Source: Voacanga thouarsii
Lineage: Eukaryota > Streptophyta > Magnoliopsida > Gentianales > Apocynaceae
Direction of reading: 5' to 3'
NCBI GenBank assembly: GCA_026120185.1
Contig: JANUWF010001101.1
Coordinates: 3,720,001-3,784,000 of the forward strand
DNA length: 64,000 nt
The notes below the pieces were generated by a model. That model worked only from the letters and a program-made list of their open reading frames with translations, did no database searches and had not been told where the DNA came from. The first letter of the stretch is position 1. Each line of letters begins with the position of its first letter. Position numbers and translations under genes: made by a program. This document shows, piece by piece, positions 34,451 to 45,558 of this stretch.

Positions 34451-34504
34451 GAATTTGAACCCAAGACCTCAAGAATTAATTCTAAGGCTCTAACCACTAA
34501 ACCA
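34451..34504 (-). ncRNA. tRNA-like A and B boxes inside the 3.8-kb LTR
   Basis: Minus strand: TGGTTTAGTGG (34504-34494) fits pol III box A. GGGTTCAAATTC (34462-34451) fits box B with one mismatch. The spacing is close to that in a tRNA. No full tRNA fold is evident and no SINE ends were identified. It lies 250-300 bases inside the LTR start. Confidence 0.45.
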
Positions 34505-34985
34505 CAACAATTCTTGTTCTTATTTCCTCTCTAAAATTCTTTTCCTATTTAATTCCCAAGCTATCTCCATATTTTCACCTCAAGCAAAAATTACCATTTT
34601 GCCATTCTCATTCAATACTTACAATCAAGCCTTCGAGACAATAAAACTCAAATCCAAAGAACATAAAATCATATAAAAATATATTTAAACATGAAATAAA
34701 ATATGATATGCATCACAACCCCCTTACTCTAAGGTTGGTTTTGACCGGGGTTTCACAATTGATATTGTGTTCGGATTGGAAAATGGCTATATTTCTTGCA
34801 AGTTTGTTGGAGAAGGTTGTGTTGTGTTGTGTTTTATTAACTGTCTTGTGGTGTTTTGTGTTGAGGTGGTGGTGGTATTGAATGTTGTTGTACTAGCAAG
34901 ACGGTTGAACATTAATTGTGTTGTGAAGAGTAAGTTTGAGGGAGTCCTATTTTTCTGTTCTATTACTTTTCTTCATCAATCCAAC

Positions 34986-36190
34986 ATGCCTAAGAGACCT
35001 AGGAGATTAGCACTGGAGGCTAAGAGAGCTCGAGATGCATCGTCTTCTATACCTTCTTTCGAGCCTCTCCCCACTCAACCTACCCAATTTTATGACTCCA
35101 CTTGTCACATTTATTATCAAAATCACCAACACAACAAACTCATAGTAGAAAAGCGATATAAGCCATCCCTAGACAATTCTTTGGAGCTTTCTACTGTGTT
35201 TAGACAGTTGGGGTGGGAGCCTATCATTAGAATAGAAGGTGCTTAGTGTCCTGTGTACATGAAAGAGTTTTATGCCAACATGAAGGACGAAAAGAAAAAC
35301 AACCTCCAGGTCATCTCTACCATAGTAAAAAGAGTTCCCATTAAGTTTGAAAGGACTAGGCTAGCTAGGATTTTGGGAGTCCCTAATGATGGGCAGCGGA
35401 TTGCTGTAGACCATAATAACTAAAAGGTCATTTCTGAGCCTATATAGGATGTGAATGCTGTAAAGGGCTAGTTTTAACATGTGCAGAAAAGGGTGAATAG
35501 GTCAAAACTATTACTACTCGAATAATGAACTTGAGGCTCAATGGCATGCCATAATCTATATCTTTGTTTTCAACGTCTATCCTAAGACTAGTGGCTTCAA
35601 TGAGTCTAGGGTCTTTAATCTTTATATTTTAGATAAGATGAGAAAAAGTGAGCCTATTCCCCTTGCTCCTATTATCATTCAATCTATGCAAGAGGTTATT
35701 TACTCTAGCATATCTGCCAAAGCCCTTAAGTTCCCTTTGGTTATTATAGGTATTTTAAGAGACTTTAGAGTGAGGATGGATGGAGAGTTGAATGAGCCTA
35801 CTACTGACCGAGACGTAGTGACTAAGAATATTTTGGTTCAGTGTGGGTATCGCTATGGTGAAAGGGTAAAATGCTGGAAGAGGCCTTTTGAGGTACAGCA
35901 TCCTGGGATGGAGAGGCTTCCCCCTGATAAGGAGGAGGATGAGGAGCCACCTACTAGACCAGTCCCTAGTTGCCACTAGTTCTCATTCGCATTCTGATTT
36001 TGAGGTACGAGTGGAGGCTAAGTTGGAGAGCCAAATCACCATCCTTCTACAACTTCATGACTCCATTATAGGCATTCGTCATCGTCAGGATATTTAAGAT
36101 CAAAAGCTAGCCACTTTGATCCAACAATCTACTGGTGTATCTTCAAGTCATGTAACTAACGATGATGAGGATGATGAGGAGGACTCTTAA
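34986..36190 (+). pseudogene. ORF2, putative plant transposon protein type, element B, nearly full length
   Basis: Function unknown; this is the longest ORF2 copy. It starts MPKRPRRLALEAKRARD at 34986, with AKRARDASSS shared with F. The core KEFYANMKDEKKNNLQVIST and VKRVPIKFERTRLARILGVP follows (35260-35390) after a stop at 35244. After further stops and a shift come FNVYPKTSGFNES, KMRKSEPIPLAPIIIQSMQEV-like sequence (35638 on) and LKFPLVIIGILRDF. The C-terminus has LESQITILLQLHDSI and an acidic NDDEDDEEDS end with a stop at 36190. Highly charged N-terminus and acidic tail suggest a nucleic-acid-associated or scaffold protein, but this is inference only. Confidence 0.75.
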
Positions 36191-36384
36191 CTTATTCTCT
36201 ACACTTGTATTTTCTTCTCTGTTATTTCTTTTCTTTTGAATTTTAATGACCTTTCTAGCTTTTAGGTATCTTTTCTTTTATGTTATTTTCACTTTCTTTT
36301 TCTAGATTTATGTTTTTCTTTGTTTTATTTCTTGTTAAGTAGGTACTCTTGTGACTTTTTCTAAATGGCTACTCTTTGTGGTGA
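36191..36384 (+). other. CT/T-rich sequence after ORF2 of B, truncated
   Basis: It resembles the T-rich DNA that follows the coding part in C (39025-39180). The rest of B's 3' region, its polypurine tract and its U3 are missing; sequence passes directly into LTR-like DNA near 36385, so a deletion or recombination joined B to C here. Confidence 0.5.
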
Positions 36385-37054
36385 ATTTAATTAGTTGATG
36401 CTAGTTTTGATTTAAAGGGGTTGATAATAGTTTTGATTTAATTAATTTCATCTTTGCTATCACTTAACTTGTTTAAGAAAAAGGGTTAACTATCAAGAAT
36501 TTAGGTAACAAAGATTAGTTAATGATTGTTAGAATATGGATTCATTAACTAATTTCATACTTTAAAACACCTAGAATACAAGGATTTATATGAGGATTAT
36601 TTTTAATGCATCTTTTGAGTAAGACTGGTGAGATAGAATATATCTATTAAATTACTTAGAAGATAAGGAATCATGTATTGCAAATGACGTGGTTCTAATT
36701 TATTCCTTCATGAGATCGAGATGATAATTAATTGTGATATTTGCTAAGTGATTCATTGTCATGTTTTCAAAAGTACTTGTCTAAATTGCATATTTTTACA
36801 TCATTGAGTTGTATAAACATTCCTTTATTTTTCTTTATTATCTTATCACTTTGTTATGTCGGTTAAATAATGAATGAAAAAGTGATTAATGTGTATTTGT
36901 TTCCTTGAAGATCGATACTCGTTAATTTCCTATACTATGCTTACGATGAGTATACTTGCTCATATGTATAATTTGAGATTAATGTTTTAATTAAAACTTA
37001 GTTAGGGATGGATTTAAATTTAATAATTTTTATACACCTAAAATTTACGCATTA
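36385..37054 (+). repeat. 5' LTR of element C, left-truncated
   Basis: It aligns with the right part of the 3' LTR at 45942-47712 (GATTTAATTAATTT, CACCTAGAATA, GATACTCGTTAATT, TTTATACACCTAAAATTTACGC). It is directly followed by the primer-binding site. U3 and TATA are absent. Confidence 0.75.
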
Positions 37055-37060
37055 AGTTTT

Positions 37061-37078
37061 TGGCGCCGTTGCCGGGGA
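37061..37078 (+). other. Primer-binding site of element C, perfect tRNA-Asp match
   Basis: TGGCGCCGTTGCCGGGGA matches the complement of the 18-base 3' end of plant tRNA-Asp without mismatch, seven bases after the LTR end. Confidence 0.9.
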
Positions 37079-38916
37079 ACAATATCATAAAAACTAGGAT
37101 ATCATTGATTTAGCTATGTAAATAGGTATATACATGTTAATAATTACTAACGTGGATCAATGGTATGTTGCATATATTGTATATTGTCTTATTTAATTTT
37201 ACTAACTCAATATTAATGTGCAATATATGTATTAATTGTATTCGATTATGCAATTATTTTTACGTCATATATTTTGAGTTAATACTAACTCTTTTTATTT
37301 TCAAGTTTGGACTTTTACTGACATGATATTTTAGATTAACTGAATTTTATTTATTTATTTATTTATTTATAAATTTTAATTTTAGTTTAACGTTTAATTT
37401 ATGCATTCTTATTTTACATGTATTGTGCCCATGCATTAACTTAGGATTAATTTTTATTTATGTATTTATTTTGTTTTTATATTAAAAGAAAAAAAATTTT
37501 TTTATTTTGACCGTTCTCCACGCCATTTTTCCTTTCTTTTTTGTCAACTTTTCTTTTTCTTTTCTTTTACTTTTTCCTTTTTCTTCATTTTCTTGCTCTT
37601 CCCAGATTCCTGTAAATATTATTTTTAGGCGCCATGTAAATAATTTAATCTCTTGTTGTATTATATATATATATATATATATATAATTTGTTGTGAATAA
37701 TCCATATATTAGTGTACTATAATAATTATTGTTATTTTTTATTAGTTGTTCAATATTTCATATTAGTAATACTAACAATAATAGTATTTAAACTTGTACT
37801 CCATAATTAGAATATATTGTTGTATTTATTTTCTTAGTATTATTGTAATAGTTTAAGTATTCCATATAATAATAATAAAATAGTAATAAGAGTTGTAATA
37901 TTAATTAGTTGTAATTTATGTTGCTATATCATTGTAAAATAATTCTTTTATATGCTTGTAACTATTTCGTTGTTTTTATTGCTGAAAAAAATCGATATAC
38001 TATTTTCAAAAAAAAGAAAAAAATATTGTATGACCATTTTAATTTTTGTGTTTTTATTGTTGTGTTAATATTAATCAATAACTATAATAAGTGAAATTGT
38101 AATTAATTGTAAAATATATTGTTGTATTTAGGTTATTATTTTCTTGTATGCTATTGTGTAATTTTATTCTTTATTTTTTTATTTTTTTATTTTATTTCAT
38201 TTTTGTTGCAAAGCATGCTCATGTTGCTTTAGAAAAAAAAATGAAAAAAAAGAAGAAATATATATATAACCGGGCACGGCTTTTGTAAAGCCATGTCCAG
38301 ATTTGATTGTTTTTGTATCATAGCCAGGGGAGGCTTGATGAAAGCCTCCCTAGGCTTTGTTTTGTGATGTTACTTGTTGTTTAAAAAAAAAAATGGAAAA
38401 GTCTTTGGCTTTGGCTAGCTACTAACAAAATGGAAGCCGAGACTTCCTTTTTTGTTCCCGATTTCCTTTTTCTTTTCCTTCCCCGTTTCTTCTTCTTTAC
38501 TCATCTTCACCAGTTGTCTTCTTTAATTTTTCTAAGCTTGTTTGCATTTCTGGAGTTTTTTTTATATTTCATTTTGATTTTTTTTTACTCGATTTGGAAA
38601 TATAGTTGATTTTTTTTAAAAAGCTTTTTAGCCTATGCATTTTTCTGAAATTCTTGACTTCAAGATGATTTTGGCTAATTTGTGAGTTTACTATGATATT
38701 ATCTTTGTGTTTAATGGTGTTGTTGGAGTTGATGAAATTGTGGATTGGAATTGTGCTATTATAATTAGGAATGGATTGGTGAAAAAAAAAACCCAAAAAT
38801 TATTGTGAGAACAAGTTTTGTTTAGAGTGAGTTATTTGGAAACACTTTTTAAGTGGTGTTCTCGAGCTTCGTTACAAAATTTATTAAGCACTGTGTGTTG
38901 TTGAGCAAAACTATCT
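37079..38916 (+). other. Non-coding interior of element C
   Basis: Very AT-rich, with an AT dinucleotide run at about 37662-37685. It holds two imperfect GC-rich hairpins at 38272-38299 (GGGCACGGCTTT facing AAAGCCATGTCC) and 38322-38356 (15-base arms, 13 paired, five-base loop). No gag or pol reading in any frame. Confidence 0.6.
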
Positions 38917-39024
38917 ATGACCAACAAGCAGCAACATGAAGTAATTGAGATGACCGTGATCGTGGGTGCCACTTTTGAGATCGACATGGAGGAACTAAAA
39001 ACCCGTTTGGAGGCTCTACTTTAG
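38917..39024 (+). CDS. Small ORF of element C (35 residues), doubtful
   Basis: It begins MTNKQQHEVIEM and ends DMEELKTRLEALL before TAG. The amphipathic end suggests a short helix or coiled coil. It is the only frame in C that looks protein-like and could be the remnant of a larger ORF. No homology recognised; it stands just before the T-rich tail where ORF2 ends in B. Confidence 0.3.
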   Translation: MTNKQQHEVIEMTVIVGATFEIDMEELKTRLEALL

Positions 39025-39219
39025 GGGGGTTTTGAGTGCTTTATTTATTTTTCTAGTTTTCTTTTTCATTTAGTTTGCTTTTATTTTGTTTTATTTTCTT
39101 TTGTTACTTTTCTTTTAATTTCTTTCTATACTTTTACTTGGTGTATTTGTTTTTCTTTTTGTAGATTTCTTAACTCCTTCTCTCGCTGACAATAATTCTT
39201 TCAACTTTTTGAAGGAGAA
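39025..39219 (+). other. T-rich tail of element C up to the insertion of E
   Basis: TTTTCTTTT-type sequence ending in GAAGGAGAA; the last five bases GAGAA are the left copy of E's target duplication. Confidence 0.6.
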
Positions 39220-40646
39220 TGATGCGTGTTTTTTAATGTAGAAAATATTATCAATAAAGTCCACAATCAATCAAGCTTTAATTAAAATTCTAATCACTAA
39301 AACCATGCATATGGGCAAGTATACCTATCATATAATACATGGAATAGTAACTATCAAATCCACAGGAACTTAGACTCCCAACTTACTTTACCCAAATCTT
39401 TATTATTTAGCCAATAAAATAGGAAGAGAATAAAAAGAAAAAATAAATAAAGATAAAAATATATATAACTCAGGAATGCAATTTCATGTAACTAAACAAT
39501 TATCTTGAAGACATAATATTGAATCAATAAGCATTCATCACAATTAATTGTCATCTTAGCATCATGAAAGAACTTAAGTAAAATTCAATCGTTTCCCAAG
39601 TCATGAACTCACTTATGCAGACTCCACTTCTTTCCCAATCCATAGAGCCACTATCTCTTGATTAATTTAGTAAATTTTCCAATCGCACTAAAACAATCAA
39701 AAGATGCATTAAACTTTGCCTTCAATAATTATCCATATACTCTATGTGATAATCAAAATGAAATCAGTTAATAACCCTATGCTCTAGTTGAAATCAACCA
39801 ACCTTTGATTACTTTAGTTCTTTAATCTTAACTTCATTTCCCAAGTCCATTAAGATCTAACAAATATGAAATCAATGTAATAAACTTCTAACATCATTTC
39901 CCAAGTCAATTAGAAGAAAATGCATCAATAACCAATAATAACGAGTAGTCAAATACTAAGGACAACAATAGAATGATTAAAAATCCTAATTAACTCAAAA
40001 TCATAATCTCCAAAATAATATCCAGTTACAATCAAAATATTAAGCGCATCATTGTTCTAGAAATGTAAACAAAGGATAAAAGATAGAACTCATAGACAAG
40101 CCCTTCTTCTTCTCTTAGAAACCTCATTTGAACAATACTACTTTGAGTGATGAATTTGTTTTTGAATAATAAGTAGCTAGCTTGGATCCTTAAATTCACA
40201 CATTTTTCTTGTGTTTTTCTTGTATTTATAAGCCTCCTTGATACCAAAATTCATTGCTTGAGAAGTCTTGTCCAAGTAAAATTCAAAAAATACCAAAAAT
40301 CTTTAGAAGATACCAAATATCCACATAGACTGCCTCTGGGCAAAGTGGAGCTCGCGCCGGGTCACTCCGACCCACTTGGTGCCGGGTCCATTCTAGTTTC
40401 TCCTCAAAATTGCTCGTTTGTCTTTATTTTTTCAGAATAGACCTGGTGCCTGGTGCCTTAACTAGACCTGGCGCCAAGTACATTCTAGAAACTTTTACTT
40501 TTTGCTCGAAATCTACTCAATTCTACACAAATTCATTAAAAACTCTTTCCACAAGCAAAATATCAAATATGAAGGAATATGCCTAGTTATTACATTAAAA
40601 ATATCTCAAATAACTAAAAAAATAGTGATGAATTTAGCCCCTATCA
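39220..40646 (-). repeat. 3' LTR of element E
   Basis: Minus strand: TGATAGGGGCTAAATTCATC to ACACGCATCA, 1427 bases. It holds U3 GC-rich modules (40335-40495), the TATA box in GGCTTATAAATACAAG (about 40215-40233) and the 13-mer (40088-40100). The open frames at 40032-40247 and 40258-40440 are inside the LTR. Confidence 0.9.
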
Positions 40647-42164
40647 TATTCCTCCACACTTAAACTTTGCTTGTCCTCAAGTAAACAAGAATTAAAACAC
40701 TTAAGCAAATGCTTATAAACAAGTCAAATCAATTCATCAACTTTTTCCTTAGCCAATTCCTCCATAATAAAGCAATAATCTTTTTCCAACCTTAAGCATA
40801 AACTCGTCATTCACTTAACCCTTTCAAAACCTTATAAACTCATGTATTAAATCAAACAATCCTAAGACCATGAAAGTTAAGTTAAACAAGCTTATATCTA
40901 GTACAAGAAAATCATCCTACTCAAGCAAAACATAGATAACACAAATCATACAAGTCAAGCCATTTAACCAGTTCAAGAATTATAAAATCAAATTTATACA
41001 ACTCAAGTTAATGAAATAAGGAAAGTACTCCACTTTTTATTTTTCTTTTTCAATGACTTAGAGAATTGATAGCCTCAAGTGAATGGATTTCTCTTCATAT
41101 ATCGTGTTGGCCTCCTTATAGTCATTATCATTTTTCTTTTTCCTTATTCTTTTCAATAGTTTCTTTCTTGGCTTTTTGACTTTGAGATAGCATCAAGAGA
41201 GTGCATTGAACAATACTTGCTACTTCTCTTCATATTAACCCCCTTTTGCAACAAAAGGTTTTTTTCTCTCCTTTTTTTTTTTCCTCAAAAGAAGAAAAAA
41301 AAGAAAATTTCAACTCCATGTTTTTTCCAACTCACATTTTTTTTTTTTGTCCTTACATTTCTTATTGACACAAATGTCAAACAAACTTTAAATCTATAAT
41401 ACAAGAATTAATCAACAACATTTTCTATATTTCATCAAATCATCCATATTCAAACTTGAAGAATAAAAAATAAAATAAAAACTCAAATACCAAATATAAC
41501 CAAGATTAACTTAAATTCTCAAGACTTTGCAAAATCTAACTTAATACACAAATTTAACTTTTTAATAAAAAATCTAACCATAATGAATGACAAATCTATA
41601 TCCAATGTTGAAAAGAAAGTCACGACTCTATTATAGACAAATAAACTCAATTTAGCTCCAAATATCTAAACATTCAAATTTCTTTAAAATTTGTCAAAAT
41701 TTTCCAAAGTAGCTTGATGCTAAGAAAACACTAAGATAATTGATAAAAACTTGGGTAAAGAATATCACCAAATCAGTCCCCCACACTTAAACTGGACAAT
41801 GTCCTCATTGGCAAAAAATAAACACAAGAAAGCATCTCTAAAAGAACTAAAATAATAATAATAATAATAATAAAGGAGGTAGAAGGTTAAGCAATACTCC
41901 CCAAGTGCAATAATACTCCAATAAATATTAAAACTTAGAATATAGAGGAGAGCTCATTCACAAAGTATTTATTCAAGCTTGCCAAAAAAAAAAAAAACAA
42001 CAACAACAACAAAGAAAGTAATAGCAAAATAAAGCATACCAAAATAAAAGAAAACACACTAAAGCAAAATGCTAATAAAAATCCTGAGAAAGCTAATAAA
42101 AACACGACACACTCTTCCATACTTAAGATGGAAAATATTTTTCCTTATTTGGGGGAAATAACAC
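40647..42164 (-). other. 3' untranslated region of element E with terminal and internal polypurine tracts
   Basis: The terminal tract is AAGTTTAAGTGTGGAGGAAT (40647-40666). Internal copies lie at 41776-41790 (TTAAGTGTGGGGGACT) and, weaker, at about 42112-42130. The shared tail block (GGAGGCCAACACGATAT, CTTGAGGCTATCA) lies at about 41040-41115. Frames at 41217-41399 and 41935-42120 are low-complexity. Confidence 0.7.
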
Positions 42165-43083
42165 CTAGCAACTCAAACAAACCCAAACTAAAAATAAAGA
42201 TACAAACTCTTTCCACTCATTATGCTTCCTCATCAAACCTTTGTAAAAGACATTAATGCTCATTGAAAAAGCTAAGGTTGATGAAAATAGAAATAAGAGA
42301 GGTTTGTGAAAAATGGAGGGTTCACGAAAACAATTTTTCTCAACAAAACAAAACACATAAACCTTATTCTCTAACATTCCTTTAGACACACAAATATTTT
42401 TGTCAACAAACAAGTGCACATGGTCTCTAAAAAAGGTATCAAACTTGAAATCACCATTTAACCCTTCAAAAGATTTATTACAATGAAAATTTCCCTTAAG
42501 ACTTAGCAATTGAGTTCTTAAAGAGGGGATCAAGAAATCCTTATTTTTCAATACTTCTACAAATACCAAGTTACCTCCCTGAAATTGGGGTGAAAGGTAG
42601 AATTTGTTAATATCCTTCAAGGACTTCTTATGATGAATTATGGATAAATGTAACTCCTTGATATATGATAAACTCCATACATCATCATTTAGACCATTGT
42701 CTGCCAAGAATGGAGATGAACCGAAGAAATCATGTGACAAAGAGAGATTAGAATTATTAGCACATAGAGGAGAATCGAATATCTCCCATTTCACATTTGG
42801 CAATTGTTCCTCATATCCTCTCTCATTTCCTTGAGGATTCTCTTGTTCAAGTGTATGGGCCTTTATGGTATCTTCAACCAACTTGGCTAGTTGTGTTCGT
42901 TGATGGCTCATACACTGAGATGCTTATTCAAGCCACTTAATAGATAAATTTGTATTGGCAACAAAAAAATGCATTGAAACTTCAAGTGACGTCTCACAAA
43001 AAAGTGTCAATCCGAATTTGAAAATTTGCTAAATTCTCATCATTGTACCCTTTTTTATCCTGTGCCCAAAAGTAATTATCCAT
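42165..43083 (-). pseudogene. Unrecognised ORF of the D/E/GH subfamily, copy E
   Basis: The first and only ORF after the primer site, in the position of gag. It starts MDNYFWAQDKKGYNDENLAN at 43083. A +1 shift and stops occur around 42910-43000, then it is open for 248 codons (MSHQRTQLAKLV to a stop at 42165). Marks shared with D and GH are CANNSNLSLSHDFFGSS, LSIIHHKKSLKDINKFYLSP, GGNLVFVE, LKGNFHCNKSFEGLNGD, ICVSKGML and FYKGLMRKHNEWKE. No zinc knuckle and no protease, reverse transcriptase, RNase H or integrase motif is visible. The C-terminal third is hydrophobic (PLLFLFSSTLAF, VSLFLVWVCLSC). It could be a diverged gag, an Env-like protein or something new; no function can be assigned. Confidence 0.6.
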
Positions 43084-43284
43084 AATGATGTCAATCTTGC
43101 GCTAAAAAACAAAAAATAAATTAAAAACAATAATAAAAATAAACAAAAATAATAGAAAAACAAAGAAAAAGAAAAACACACAAATGGAAAATATTCACAA
43201 CCTACTTAAATACAAGAGTTAGTGGTATTTACAAATACAATAAAGGCAAAATCAATAAGATTCGAGTGTTTTTTATAGGGCCCA

Positions 43285-43302
43285 TCCCCGGTAACGGCAT
43301 AA
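43285..43302 (-). other. Primer-binding site of element E
   Basis: Minus strand TTATGCCGTTACCGGGGA, a decayed tRNA-Asp complement, lies just inside the 5' LTR. Confidence 0.75.
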
Positions 43303-43308
43303 AAAACT

Positions 43309-44747
43309 TCAAGCGTGTTTTTTAATATAGAAAATATTATCAACAAAGTCCACAATCAATCAAGCTTTAATTAAAATGCTAATCACTAAAACCATGCATA
43401 TGGGCAAGTATACCTATCATATAGTACATGGAATAACAACTATCAAATCCACAGGAACTTAGGCTCCCATCTTACTTTACCTAAATCTTTATTATTTAGC
43501 CAATAAAATAGAAAGAGAATAAAAAGAAAAAATAAATAAAGATAAAAATAGATATAACTCAAGAATGCAATTTCATGTAACTAAACAATTATCTTGAAGA
43601 CATAATATTGAATCAATTAGCATTTATCACAATCAATTGTCATATTGGCATCATTAAGGAACTTAAGTAAAACTTAATCATTTCACAAGTCATGAACTCA
43701 CTTATGTAAACTCTACTTCTTTCCCAATTCATGGAACCACTACCTCTTAATTAATTTAGTAGATTTCTCAATCACACTAAAAAAAACCAAATGATGCATT
43801 AAACTCTTCCTTCAGTAATTACTCATAAACTCTATGTGATAATCAATATGAAATTAGTTAATAACCCTATGCTCTATGTGAAATCAACCAATCTTTGATT
43901 ACTTTAGTTTTTTAATCTTAAATTTGTTTCCAATTCTATTAAGAGCTAATAAATATGAAATCAATGCAATGAACTTCTAACATTATTTCCCAAGTCAATT
44001 AGAAGGAAATGCATCAATAACCAATAATAACAAGTAATCAAATACTAAAGACAACAATAGATTGATCAAAATTATCAATTAACTCAAAATCATAATCTCA
44101 AAAATAATATCCAATTACAATCAAATTATTAAGCACATAATTGTTCTAGAAAAGTAAACAAAAGATAAAAGAAAGAACTCATCGACAAGCCCTTCTTCTT
44201 CTCTTAGAAACATCCTTTGAGTAATGATCATTTGAGTGGTGAATTTGTCTTTAAATAATAAGTAGCTAGCTTGGATCCCTAAATTCACACATTTCTCTTG
44301 TGTTTTGCTTGTATTTATAAGCCTCATTGATACCAAAATTCGTTGCTTGAGAAGTCTTGTTCAAGTAGAATTTGAAAAATACTAAAAACCTTTGGAAGAT
44401 ACCAAATTCGGGCATAGACATCTTCTGGGTAGAATAGACCTGACGCTGGGTCACTTCGACCTACCTAGTGTCGGGTCTATTCTGGTTTCTCCTCGAAATT
44501 ATTCTATTTTTCTCTACTTTTCCAGAACAAACCTGGTGCCTAGTGCCTTAACTAGACCTAGCACCAGGTACATTCTTTAAACCTTCATTTTTTGCTCGAA
44601 AGCTACTCAATTCTGCACAAATTCATCAAAAATACTTTCCACAAGCAAAATATCAAATAGGAAAGAATATGTCTAATTATTACATCAAAAGTATCTCAAA
44701 TTAATTTTAAATAACTAGGAAAATCGTGATGAAATTAGCTCCTAGCA
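43309..44747 (-). repeat. 5' LTR of element E
   Basis: 1439 bases, starting TGCTAGGAGCTAATTTCATC on the minus strand, clearly homologous to the 3' LTR with many substitutions, so the insertion is old. A TATA box (about 44309-44327) and the variant 13-mer (44177-44189) are in place. Confidence 0.9.
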
Positions 44748-44752
44748 GAGAA

Positions 44753-45521
44753 CTTCTCTTTTCTTGGAGCTAATTTGTCTTTGGGGGTATTATTTTCTTT
44801 TCTCTATTTACATTTTTGGTCCCTTGGTTATGCTTTATTATGTTATTTTAGGTTATTGAGGACCGTGTCTAATTTAAGTGTGGAGGAGAGATTTAATATT
44901 TTCTCAAGTACATCTTTTTGAGATTCAATGGATTTTCTTAACTTTGGGGAAATTTTTGAACATTTTTGAAATTGTTTTGCCTATGATAAGGTTATGATTT
45001 CCTTTTTCTCTTTGGATATGATTTTGTTATTCGAATTGGTTAGATTTTATTGAGTAAAATTGTGTATTAAGTTAGCTATGTTAAGTCTTTGCAATTTAAG
45101 TTAATCTTGGTTATATTTTAGTATTTAAATTTTATTCTACTCTTCTTGTTGGGATATGGAGGATGTGATGAAATATGGAGCGAGTTGTTGATTACTTCTT
45201 GATTCATGGTTTTCTAAATTTTTTTAATTTGGCTTTGTGAATAAGGATAGTGAGAATTGGAAAAAAAATAAAATAAAAGAGTGCATTTTTCTTTTGGTGA
45301 GAATGGAAAAAAAAATGAGGGGAAAAAAATGTTTATTTTATTGCAAAATAAAATGCTTATTTTATTTGGGAAAAAAATGCTTAGCTCATGAGGAAATTAC
45401 TCCAATACGGTTAGTGGAAGAGAAGAAACAAGAAGTATCACATTTTCTTGAGGCTAATTCCCGAAAAGCAAAGAAAAAAATCCAATACGGTGCATGAAGG
45501 TAATGTTCATACACTTGAGGC

Positions 45522-45558
<37 letters not shown>

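Larger units (their letters stand above)
30923..34757 (-). mobile_element. Solo LTR of about 3.8 kb (Del/Tekay-like chromovirus type)
   Basis: On the minus strand it starts TGTGAAACCCCGGTCAAAACC, as in Del/Tekay-type LTRs, and ends AATGCTCA. A perfect 5-bp duplication ATTGA flanks it (30918-30922 and 34758-34762). No internal coding region of such an element is present, so it is most likely a solo LTR left by LTR-LTR recombination. It contains a GA run and tRNA-like boxes. Open frames inside (31401-31586, 33670-34023, others) have no recognisable product. The left edge depends on the duplication match; lineage is inference from the start sequence. Confidence 0.65.
39220..44747 (-). mobile_element. 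Element E: complete non-autonomous Athila-like element
   Basis: Both LTRs, primer-binding site, one ORF, polypurine tracts and a perfect 5-bp duplication GAGAA (39215-39219 and 44748-44752) are present. It lies on the minus strand inside C. The interior is only about 2.7 kb and lacks gag and pol domains. Confidence 0.93.

Noticed and set aside
35755..35976. Minus-strand frame of 73 codons
   Set aside because: Antisense shadow of ORF2 in element B.
37661..37690. AT dinucleotide run as a replication origin or matrix attachment site
   Set aside because: Simple AT repeats are common here; nothing else supports such a role.
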